Shown piece by piece: positions 15,310 to 21,790 of a DNA stretch of 22,979 bases. The notes beneath the pieces are model-generated. The model made no database searches. It worked only from the letters and a program-made list of their open reading frames with translations, and was not told the origin of the DNA. Every line of letters starts with the position of its first letter. Within the stretch, counting starts at the first letter, position 1. The position numbers and the translations under genes are program-made. Origin of the DNA: Actinomycetota bacterium (lineage in GTDB: Bacteria > Actinomycetota > Acidimicrobiia > Acidimicrobiales > SZUA-35); NCBI GenBank assembly GCA_027730885.1, contig JAQCHM010000007.1, positions 1 through 22,979 of the forward strand, read 5' to 3'.

Positions 15310-15987
15310 ATGATCAAACTTGAGAACGTCACCAAGGAGTACCCGGGCGGCACCACCGCGTTGAAGAACGCGTCGGCCGACATCGCCAAGGGCGAGTTCG
15401 TCTTTCTCGTCGGCGCGTCAGGTTCGGGCAAGTCCACCTTCCTGCGGCTCCTCAATAAGCAAGAGGATCCGAGCGAGGGTCGGATCTTCGTGGCCGGCAA
15501 GGACGTGTCGAAGTTGTCGTCCTGGAAGGTCCCCTTGCTGCGGCGCAACATCGGCTGCATCTTCCAGGACTTCAAGCTCCTGCCGAACCGTACGGTCGGC
15601 GAGAACGTCAGCTTCGCCCTCGAGGTGATCGGTCGGCCCCGGCACGTCATCAAGAACCAAGTGCCTGCCATCTGCGACCTGGTCGGTCTGGGCGAGATGG
15701 TCGACAAGTACCCCGAGCAGCTCTCGGGCGGCGAGCAGCAGCGGGTGTCCATCGCCCGGGCCTTCGTCAACCGCCCGCTGATCCTGTTGGCCGACGAGCC
15801 GACCGGAAACCTCGATCCCCAGACCGCGATCGGCATCATGCGGTTGCTCGATCGGATCAACAAGACGGGCACCACGGTGGTCATGGCCACCCACGATCGC
15901 GGCATCGTCGACACCATGCGTCGCCGCGTCATCGGACTCTCGGCCGCGGAGATCGTGCGCGATCAGGCCCGCGGCGTCTACGAGTAG
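15310..15987 (+). CDS. ftsE: Cell division ATP-binding protein FtsE
   Basis: An ABC-type ATPase of 225 residues that partners with FtsX to control peptidoglycan hydrolases at the septum. Walker A GASGSGKST is at 35-43. The Q-loop CIFQDFKLL, signature LSGGEQQRVSIARAF, Walker B LILLADEPTGNLD and H-loop MATHD follow in the normal order. ATG 15310 is preceded by GGAGG (15301-15305). The longer in-frame start upstream lies inside prfB and has no family similarity. ftsX follows after 30 bases. Confidence 0.97.
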   Translation: MIKLENVTKEYPGGTTALKNASADIAKGEFVFLVGASGSGKSTFLRLLNKQEDPSEGRIFVAGKDVSKLSSWKVPLLRRNIGCIFQDFKLLPNRTVGENVSFALEVIGRPRHVIKNQVPAICDLVGLGEMVDKYPEQLSGGEQQRVSIARAFVNRPLILLADEPTGNLDPQTAIGIMRLLDRINKTGTTVVMATHDRGIVDTMRRRVIGLSAAEIVRDQARGVYE

Positions 15988-16017
15988 CCCACTCCCCGAA
16001 CAAGGACGGCGCGCGTC

Positions 16018-16911
16018 ATGGCCCTACGTATTGACTACATCGCCAAGGAAACCGGCAACAACCTCATCCGTAATCCTTCGCTCACCTTGGCCACCGTGCT
16101 CACGGTCGCGGTGTCGCTGGCGTTGCTGGGGGCCGCGTTGGTGATCCAGCGAGGGGTCGACGGACTCAACACGCGTTTCGAGGACGACGTCGAGTTCATC
16201 ATCTGGCTCAACCCCGATGCCCAGCCCGAGCAGCAGCAGGCCATCGATCGAGCCCTCGCCGACTCTCCGCAGATCGCGAGCTACCGCTACATCACGCCGG
16301 AGGAGACCTACGCCGAGTTCCAGGAATATTTCAAGGACTCGCCCTCGGTTCTCGAGTCGGTGACCCCCGAGCAGTTGCCCACCTCGTTCCGGGTCGTGCC
16401 CGAGGTGCCCGAGCTCGACGTCGTCGAGGCGCTCGGTCAAGAGTTCCGCCAGCTGCCCGGGGTGCGTGACGTCGACTTCGCCGGTGAGGTCATCAAACGG
16501 GTGAACGAGTTCACCCGGGTGGCGTCCAACATCATGTTGGGTGCGGCCCTGGCGTCGGCCTCCGCCTCCGCGTTGCTGATGTACAACTCGATCCGCACAG
16601 CGTTGTTCGCTCGTCGCCGCGAGATCGAGGTCATGCGCCTGGTCGGCGCCACCAACACCTTCATCCGGGTGCCCTTCATGTTGGAGGGCCTGGTACAGGG
16701 GATCGTCGGGGCCGGCGTGAGTACCTTGGCGGTGTTCGGCCTGAATCGAGTGATCCGCAACCTGCTCGAGCAGACGACGTTCCAGCTCTTCGACAGCTTC
16801 GTGCTCGAATCGTCCGAGCTGGCGTCGGTGGCGCTCGTCCTTCTGGCTGCCGGGGCCGGCATCGGGTTCGTCGGCTCAGGCATCGCGATCACCCGCTACC
16901 TGGACGCCTGA
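16018..16911 (+). CDS. ftsX: Cell division membrane protein FtsX
   Basis: The membrane partner of FtsE, 297 residues. An N-terminal transmembrane segment (about 23-45) is followed by an extracytoplasmic domain (about 46-170, with VEFIIWLNPDAQ typical of the FtsX extracellular domain, which contacts hydrolase partners) and three more hydrophobic segments in the C-terminal FtsX permease domain. The cytoplasmic loop RRREIEVMRLVGATNTFIRVPFMLEG is the strongest family signature. In many actinobacteria smpB follows ftsX. Here the unit ends and a convergent azlD comes from the other strand. Confidence 0.95.
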   Translation: MALRIDYIAKETGNNLIRNPSLTLATVLTVAVSLALLGAALVIQRGVDGLNTRFEDDVEFIIWLNPDAQPEQQQAIDRALADSPQIASYRYITPEETYAEFQEYFKDSPSVLESVTPEQLPTSFRVVPEVPELDVVEALGQEFRQLPGVRDVDFAGEVIKRVNEFTRVASNIMLGAALASASASALLMYNSIRTALFARRREIEVMRLVGATNTFIRVPFMLEGLVQGIVGAGVSTLAVFGLNRVIRNLLEQTTFQLFDSFVLESSELASVALVLLAAGAGIGFVGSGIAITRYLDA

Positions 16912-16922
16912 GCGCGCTCGGA

Positions 16923-16997
16923 CCGCCCCCAGACCGAACTGCCGGACCACGGCGTCATTTTCGACGCGCGCATCCGGCAGAACGGGCTCGGGGGCGG
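16923..16997. terminator. Nested inverted repeats between convergent ftsX and azlD, candidate bidirectional terminator
   Basis: Three nested perfect arms: CCGCCCCC (16923-16930) with GGGGGCGG (16990-16997); CTGCCGGA (16939-16946) with TCCGGCAG (16973-16980); GCGTC (16952-16956) with GACGC (16963-16967) around ATTTTC. The gap between the two stops is only 87 bases and nearly all of it is in this structure. The location supports termination from both sides. The absence of a T tract argues for a different or factor-assisted mechanism. Confidence 0.55.
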
Positions 16998-16998
16998 C

Positions 16999-17298
16999 TT
17001 AGAGCGCTCGCAGGAGCGCGGTGGTTGCTCCGGCGATGACGACGACCAGCCAGAATGGTGCGTTGCGCCAGGCGGCCATTCCGCCGGCGACCACGCCGGC
17101 CAGTCGGGTGTCGAAGAGCGGGTCCCTGCCGTCGCCGTAGGTCTGCAGGCCGATCAGTGCCGCCAGCAAGGCCGGCGGCAACAGCGCGCCGACGGATCGG
17201 AACCGACCAGTTGCGTTGAACCGGCCGAAGATCAGCATGCCGGCGGCCTTCTCGAGAAAGCAGCCGGCGGCGAGGAGCAGAATGACCGTCCAGCTCAC
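16999..17298 (-). CDS. azlD: AzlD-like branched-chain amino acid transport protein, small subunit
   Basis: A hydrophobic protein of 99 residues with about four membrane segments, typical of AzlD. The FLEKAAGMLIFGRF and RSVGALLPPALLAALIGLQ stretches fit the family. The start is GTG 17298 on the minus strand; it overlaps the azlC stop in a GTGA junction, so the small subunit is probably translated by coupling to azlC. A much longer open frame on this strand (up to 18039) is antisense or out-of-frame with azlC and is not used. With AzlC it would form an exporter of branched-chain amino acids or related compounds. Confidence 0.85.
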   Translation of the reverse strand: MSWTVILLLAAGCFLEKAAGMLIFGRFNATGRFRSVGALLPPALLAALIGLQTYGDGRDPLFDTRLAGVVAGGMAAWRNAPFWLVVVIAGATTALLRAL

Positions 17299-17972
17299 GG
17301 GCTCTCCGCAGGGGGCTCTGTCTTGACGGTTGCGTGGGCGACGAGGGCGCCGACGGCGGCCAACACGATGGGTAGACCAGGGCGGGTGACGGGCAACGCG
17401 ACCATGGCGATGGCCAGGCCGCTGACTGCAGCCACTCTGCCTGCTCGTGTCCTCAGCGCGGGCATGACGAGGGCAATGAAACCGGCCGGGAAGGCAGCGT
17501 CGAGCCCGAGCGCCGACGGGTGGCCGATGGCGTCGCCGCCCAGGGCGCCGGCCAAGGTCCCCAGGTTCCAGAACACGAACACCGAGAGTCCGGCGGCCCA
17601 GAACGCAGGCTCGATGTCTTCCGGTTTGCGCTGCCCGATGGCGAGCGCCGCGGACTCGTCGATCGTGAGCTGGGCGGCGACTGCCCGCTTCAACAGCGAA
17701 CCCTTGACGTGGGCCGACATCGTCATGCCGTAGAAGGCATTGCGGGCGCCGAGGAGCAGCGCGGACCCCAGTGCAGTGATCGGGTCGCCGCCCGCACCGG
17801 CGACGCTGACCGCTGCGAACTGCGAGGCTCCGGTGAACACCAGGACCGAGAGCGCGCCGGCCTGGGCCACCGAGAAGCCGGTGGTCGTCGCCAACACGCC
17901 GAACGCAACGCCGAAGACGCCGGTCGCGGCGCCGATCACCAGCGCGTCGCGCACATACGTTCGTTGGAGCAC
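17295..17972 (-). CDS. azlC: AzlC family branched-chain amino acid exporter, large subunit
   Basis: A membrane protein of 225 residues with the AzlC signature: an N-terminal GAATGVFGVAFGVLA, FTGASQFAAVSVAGAGG, LLLGARNAFYGMTMS and the DESAALA segment. In Bacillus the family exports branched-chain amino acid analogues; in E. coli and Corynebacterium the homologous pairs (YgaZH, BrnFE) export valine, isoleucine and methionine. The actual substrate here is unknown. The start GTG 17972 is favoured because a TACTCT -10 element lies seven bases upstream on this strand, which would give a leaderless mRNA. It is divergent from the ferredoxin gene with 78 bases between them. Confidence 0.88.
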   Translation of the reverse strand: MLQRTYVRDALVIGAATGVFGVAFGVLATTTGFSVAQAGALSVLVFTGASQFAAVSVAGAGGDPITALGSALLLGARNAFYGMTMSAHVKGSLLKRAVAAQLTIDESAALAIGQRKPEDIEPAFWAAGLSVFVFWNLGTLAGALGGDAIGHPSALGLDAAFPAGFIALVMPALRTRAGRVAAVSGLAIAMVALPVTRPGLPIVLAAVGALVAHATVKTEPPAESP

Positions 17973-17979
17973 GGTCGGC

Positions 17980-18007
17980 AGAGTAACCTGGCCGCTGCCG
18001 TCCCCAA
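17980..18007. promoter_or_regulatory. Overlapping divergent promoters of azlC (-) and ferredoxin (+)
   Basis: On the minus strand TTGGGG (18007-18002), a 16-base spacer and TACTCT (17985-17980) precede GTG 17972 by seven bases. On the plus strand TAACCT (17984-17989) fits TANNNT and would start transcription near 17996, giving a leader of about 55 bases. The two -10 elements share the TA step at 17984-17985. Confidence 0.5.
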
Positions 18008-18050
18008 CGCGGCCCGAACCTCCGCAGAACCGTTACCAAGAGGACACACC

Positions 18051-18248
18051 ATGAAGATCCAGGTTGATTCCGACAAGTGCGAGGGTCACAACCGCTGCTA
18101 CTCGATCGCTCCCGACCTGTTCGATGTCGATGACTACGGCTACGCCACCGCCGCGGGCGACGGCGTCGTGCCCGAGGGCATGGAGGAAAAGGCGCAACTT
18201 GCAGTCGACAACTGCCCGGAATACGCCATCACGATCAGCGAGGGCTGA
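18051..18248 (+). CDS. Small ferredoxin, [3Fe-4S] type with His in the cluster motif
   Basis: A protein of 65 residues, the size of the P450-associated actinobacterial ferredoxins. The motif is Cys10-x2-His13-x2-Cys16 with a distant Cys55-Pro56, so the usual second cysteine of a 4Fe-4S site is replaced by histidine. Three cysteines fit a [3Fe-4S] cluster; similar CxxHxxC proteins accompany mycobacterial P450s. AAGAGGA (18038-18044) lies six bases before ATG 18051. The frame is open further upstream, but that part is antisense to azlC. Only three bases separate it from the altered P450 gene, and the glutamate-synthase-like gene follows, so the three are probably co-transcribed. Its electron acceptor could be either the distant intact P450 or the FMN/Fe-S protein in the same unit. 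Confidence 0.93.
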   Translation: MKIQVDSDKCEGHNRCYSIAPDLFDVDDYGYATAAGDGVVPEGMEEKAQLAVDNCPEYAITISEG

Positions 18249-18251
18249 TCG

Positions 18252-19499
18252 ATGGCGGGTAGTGACGCTCCGGTCGATGGGGTGACCGTTCCGCTCACTC
18301 CGCCGGTCGAGGATTGGACGACCGACTACGACATCTTAGATGCCGAGTACATCACCGATCCCTATCCCATCTGGGCCGACCTCCGGGGCGACTGCCCGGT
18401 GGCCCAGACCGATCGATGGGGTGGATCGTTTCTGCCAACGCGCTACGAGGATGTGGTCGAACTGGCTCGCTTGGTGCCCGTGTTCTCGAGCCACGACCCC
18501 CTCGTGGTTCGTCCGCCCGACGACCAGCAGGTTATCGGCAGCAGCGGCTATCACACGGTCAACGCGCCGCCGATCAGCGCCGACCCGCCGGTCCGCACCT
18601 GGTCTCGCCGCCTGATCCTGCCGGCGTTCGCGCCCCGTGCGGTCGAGGCCCACGAGACCTACACCCGAGCGCTCGCCGGTCGTCTTGTCGACGGGTTCAT
18701 CGCCGATGGCCGGGTCGACGGCGCGCAGCAGTACGCGCAGCAGATCCCGCCCCGGGTCATCGCTCACCTGCTCGGTGTCGACGAGGGTCGAGCCGACGAG
18801 TTCACCGATTGGGTGCGGGGCGTGCTCGAGATCGGGTTGTCCAACCCTGCCGTCCGCGTCGCCTCGCGCGACAAGATCCTGAACTTCTTCGCCGGCGAGG
18901 TCGCCGATCGGCGGGCGAACCCGAAGGATGACCTCATCAGCGAACTGATGGAGGCCGAGATCGACGGCGAGCCCGTGTCCGACCAGCACATCATCGGCAC
19001 CTGCAACCTCATGTTGGTCGCCGGCATCGACACGACCTGGAGTTCCATCGGCTCCGCCCTGTGGCATCTCGCGACCCACGAGGACGACCGTCGCCGGCTC
19101 GCCGCCGATCTGACCCTCCTCCCGACCGCCGTCGAGGAGCTGCTGCGGGCTTACTCGCGGGTCACGATGGCTCGAGTCGTGAGCGAGGAGACCGAGTTCA
19201 AGGGCTGCCCGACGCACGTTGGTGACAAGGTTCTCCTGAACTTCCCAGCTGCAAACCGCGACCCGGACATCTTCGAGAACCCCGACGTCGTCGACATCGA
19301 CCGCCAGCGGAACCGTCACGTCGCGTTCGGCGTCGGCATCCATCGTCGCGCCGGTTCGAACCTGGCCCGCATGGAGATGATCGTTGCCCTCGAGGTCTTC
19401 CTGTCTCGGATCCCCGAGTTCACCTTGGAGGATCCCTCGGCGGTCACGTGGGCCGGCGGGCAGGTCAGGGGACCTCGCCGCCTTCCCCTTGCCTTCTGA
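18252..19499 (+). CDS. Cytochrome P450 homologue lacking the heme-thiolate cysteine
   Basis: A P450-fold protein of 415 residues with an uninterrupted frame. The I-helix AGIDTT (257-262) and K-helix ExxR (EELLR) are intact. The heme loop reads FGVGIHRRAG: the position of the axial cysteine is Arg366 (codon CGC at 19347). The C-helix motif reads DPPVRTWSRR, with Arg115 where the heme-propionate histidine is expected, while the following Arg119 is kept. It is a close paralogue of the intact P450 at 8884. Without the thiolate it should not carry out normal P450 oxygenation. P450-like proteins without this cysteine are known as glycosyltransferase activators (EryCII, DesVIII). Alternatives are a recent inactivation or a base error in the cysteine codon. 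It lies three bases after the ferredoxin and six before the FMN protein. Confidence 0.9.
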   Translation: MAGSDAPVDGVTVPLTPPVEDWTTDYDILDAEYITDPYPIWADLRGDCPVAQTDRWGGSFLPTRYEDVVELARLVPVFSSHDPLVVRPPDDQQVIGSSGYHTVNAPPISADPPVRTWSRRLILPAFAPRAVEAHETYTRALAGRLVDGFIADGRVDGAQQYAQQIPPRVIAHLLGVDEGRADEFTDWVRGVLEIGLSNPAVRVASRDKILNFFAGEVADRRANPKDDLISELMEAEIDGEPVSDQHIIGTCNLMLVAGIDTTWSSIGSALWHLATHEDDRRRLAADLTLLPTAVEELLRAYSRVTMARVVSEETEFKGCPTHVGDKVLLNFPAANRDPDIFENPDVVDIDRQRNRHVAFGVGIHRRAGSNLARMEMIVALEVFLSRIPEFTLEDPSAVTWAGGQVRGPRRLPLAF

Positions 19500-19505
19500 G
19501 GTGTC

Positions 19506-21065
19506 ATGACCTGGTCGTTGATCGGATGGGCCATCATCGGCACGGTCCTTCTGGGGCTGGTCGGTCTGACCATCTGGGATCGGACCCAGAAGAAGCACGC
19601 GATCCTGCGGAACTTCCCGATCATCGGTCACCTCCGCTATCTGCTCGAGAAGGTCGGTCCGGAGCTCCGGCAGTACATCGTGACCGGCAACGACGAGGAA
19701 CGTCCGTTCAGCCGAGACCAGAGACGGTGGGTGTACTCGTCGGCTAAGGGGGAGAACGCCTACTTCGGCTTCGGCACCGACAACTACCTGGATACGCCCA
19801 ACTACCCGTTCATCCGCCACGCCGTCTTTCCTTACGACGCGACGCTCGACGGGCCTGAGGGGTCCGTCGATCTGACCGACCTACCCGCAGCCAAGGTCAT
19901 CGGCGAGTGGCGGAACCGGCCCAAGGCCTTTCGTCCGGCCTCGATCGTGAACATTTCGGCCATGAGTTTCGGCGCGCTGTCCCCTCAGGCCATCACTGCG
20001 CTGAATCGTGGGGCGCAACTCGCCGGTTGCATGCACAACACCGGTGAGGGAGGCATCAGTCGGTACCACCGCAGCGGTGGCGATCTGATCTACCAGCTCG
20101 GGACCGGCTACTTCGGCGCACGCGACGGGCATGGACAGTTTTCCATCGACCGGCTTCTTCAGCCCATCGACGGCGTCCCGGTGAAGGCGATCGAGATCAA
20201 ACTCAGTCAGGGTGCCAAGCCTGGTCTTGGAGGTGTGTTGCCGGCGGCCAAGGTATCGGCCGAGATCGCTGCGGCTCGCGGCGTCCCCGTGGGCATCACC
20301 GTCAACAGTCCGGCCCGACACCGCGAGTTCGGAGACGTGCCCGAGATGGTCGAGTTCATCGAGCATCTGGCCGAGGCGACGGGGCTCCCGGTCGGCATCA
20401 AGAGTGCCGTCGGGGAGCGGGGCTTCTGGGTTCAGCTGGCGGATCACATGAACGAGACGGGTCGCGGCCCGGACTTCATCTCCATCGACGGCGGAGAAGG
20501 AGGGACCGGTGCTGGGCCGCTGGCCTTCGTCGACCATGTGGCCTTACCCTTCCGAGCCGGCTTCGCCGAGGTCTACCGCACGTTCGCCGCCCGGGACATG
20601 CACCAGAAGATCGTGTGGATCGGAGCCGGTCGGCTGGGCTTCCCTGCCGATGCGTTGGTCGCCCTGTCGCTCGGCGCCGACATGATCAACGTCGCTCGTG
20701 AAGCGATGCTGGCCGTCGGCTGCATCCAGGCCCAGAAATGCCACACCGATCACTGCCCGACCGGTGTCGCCACCCAGAACCCACGTCTGGCTCGTGGGCT
20801 CGACCCCACGGACAAATCGGTCCGGGTATCAATGTACATCCGCGAGCTGCGCAAGGAACTGAACAAGCTGGCCCACGCCTGCGGGGTCTCCCACCCGGCT
20901 CTCCTTCCCGACGATGTTGTCGAGGTGGTCGGCGAGGGCGACTGCCTCCAGTCCTTGTGGGAGGCGTTCGGCTACGACCCGGCGTGGCAGCGCTTGTCCG
21001 TCGAACAACGGAGTGCGCTCGTCCCGACGGGCCTCAGCCCACGAGGACCCTCGCCATCGCGATGA
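19506..21065 (+). CDS. Membrane-anchored FMN-binding glutamate synthase-domain protein
   Basis: A protein of 519 residues. One transmembrane segment (about 4-24) is followed by a soluble region and, from about 140, the FMN-binding synthase domain of glutamate synthase: NISAMSFGALS, NTGEGGIS, QGAKPGLGG and the FMN-site SIDGGEGGTGAGPL. The [3Fe-4S] cysteines are Cys406, Cys412 and Cys417 (CX5CX4C, ending HCPTGVATQNP). There is no glutamine amidotransferase domain and no GXGXG domain, so it is not a full GltB. Members of this stand-alone family are widely annotated but their reaction is not established. GAGG (19498-19501), partly in the P450 stop, precedes ATG 19506. Its last 32 bases overlap the convergent permease gene. 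Ferredoxin-dependent glutamate synthases receive electrons from a ferredoxin at this kind of site, which fits the ferredoxin two genes upstream. Confidence 0.9.
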   Translation: MTWSLIGWAIIGTVLLGLVGLTIWDRTQKKHAILRNFPIIGHLRYLLEKVGPELRQYIVTGNDEERPFSRDQRRWVYSSAKGENAYFGFGTDNYLDTPNYPFIRHAVFPYDATLDGPEGSVDLTDLPAAKVIGEWRNRPKAFRPASIVNISAMSFGALSPQAITALNRGAQLAGCMHNTGEGGISRYHRSGGDLIYQLGTGYFGARDGHGQFSIDRLLQPIDGVPVKAIEIKLSQGAKPGLGGVLPAAKVSAEIAAARGVPVGITVNSPARHREFGDVPEMVEFIEHLAEATGLPVGIKSAVGERGFWVQLADHMNETGRGPDFISIDGGEGGTGAGPLAFVDHVALPFRAGFAEVYRTFAARDMHQKIVWIGAGRLGFPADALVALSLGADMINVAREAMLAVGCIQAQKCHTDHCPTGVATQNPRLARGLDPTDKSVRVSMYIRELRKELNKLAHACGVSHPALLPDDVVEVVGEGDCLQSLWEAFGYDPAWQRLSVEQRSALVPTGLSPRGPSPSR

Positions 21066-21756
21066 CGGCGGCTGCAGCACAGATCGACAGGACGGCTTTG
21101 CGGATGCGATCGTCGAACCCGGGGGCGAAGCGGGGAGCCAGAAGCGACCCGACGACGGCGAAGGGCACGAGCGCGGCGCCGGTCTGAACGTCGACTCTGG
21201 ACAGGTCGCCGATCGCGGCCAGAAGGATCAGGCTGATCGGCGCGCCGGTGAGCATGACGAGCGAGATCGTGGACCGGAGCCGTTGGCCCGTCTCGTGTTG
21301 GTAGAGCAGACCGAGCGGCGGGCCCCCGATGCCGATGGCCGTGCCGAAGAGGGCCGAGATGCTTCCGACTGCGAGCATGGTCGGGACGTTGCGGGGGAGG
21401 CGGGGCGCCCACACACTGAGGGCGACGGCCACCAGGACGACGAGACCGCCGCCGAGGGCGAGGGTCGAGCGGTCGGCCATGCCCAACAGCAGGAGGCCAC
21501 CGGCGAGTCCGGGTATCCGCCCGAGCGAGATCCAGCCCACTTCCCGGTACTCGGCGCCCCCGAAGTTCGTGAACGCGTTGAGAAGGGTGATGGGCAGGCT
21601 CACGACCAGGATGGTTTGGGGCATCAGGGCCGGTTCGACCACGACGAGCACGGGGAAGGCGATGACGATCATGCCGAAGCCGACGCAGCCCTGTACGACG
21701 GCGCCCACCAGCATGGCGGAGGCCACGAGGGCAAACGCGAGGTCGACGACGTGCAC
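21034..21756 (-). CDS. TauE/SafE family sulfite exporter-like permease
   Basis: A membrane protein of 240 residues with about eight hydrophobic segments and the two-fold pseudo-repeat of the TauE/SafE family: GAVVQGCVGFGMIVIAFPVLVVVEPALMP in the first half and GSISALFGTAIGIGGPPLGLLYQHE in the second. The family moves organic or inorganic sulfur anions, but many members have unknown substrates and the sequence does not decide. The start is GTG 21756. A TAGCGT element lies six bases upstream and TTGGGT a further 16 bases upstream, indicating a leaderless promoter. It converges on and overlaps the preceding gene by 32 bases and diverges from the enoyl-CoA hydratase. Confidence 0.88.
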   Translation of the reverse strand: MHVVDLAFALVASAMLVGAVVQGCVGFGMIVIAFPVLVVVEPALMPQTILVVSLPITLLNAFTNFGGAEYREVGWISLGRIPGLAGGLLLLGMADRSTLALGGGLVVLVAVALSVWAPRLPRNVPTMLAVGSISALFGTAIGIGGPPLGLLYQHETGQRLRSTISLVMLTGAPISLILLAAIGDLSRVDVQTGAALVPFAVVGSLLAPRFAPGFDDRIRKAVLSICAAAAVIAMARVLVG

Positions 21757-21762
21757 TCCGAA

Positions 21763-21790
21763 ACGCTAGACCTTGGGGGTGGAAACCCAA
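21763..21790. promoter_or_regulatory. Overlapping divergent promoters of the TauE/SafE gene (-) and enoyl-CoA hydratase gene (+)
   Basis: Minus strand: TTGGGT (21790-21785), 16-base spacer, TAGCGT (21768-21763), six bases, GTG 21756. Plus strand: TAGACC (21767-21772), six bases, GTG 21779; this one misses the final T of TANNNT. The two elements share TA at 21767-21768 inside a CTAG. The minus-strand promoter is the better supported. Confidence 0.5.

Noticed and set aside
16999..18039. Minus-strand frame of 346 residues covering azlD and antisense/out-of-frame azlC as one protein
   Set aside because: Only its last 99 residues are AzlD-like. The rest overlaps azlC in another frame and is Arg-rich noise, so the GTG at 17298 is taken as the start.
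17520..18050. N-terminal extension of the ferredoxin frame
   Set aside because: It is antisense to azlC, and a good Shine-Dalgarno sequence precedes ATG 18051, giving a normal 65-residue ferredoxin.
19321..19358. Frameshift as the cause of the missing P450 cysteine
   Set aside because: The reading frame and conserved residues are correct on both sides (GIH before, GSNLARMEM after), so the change is a substitution and not an indel.
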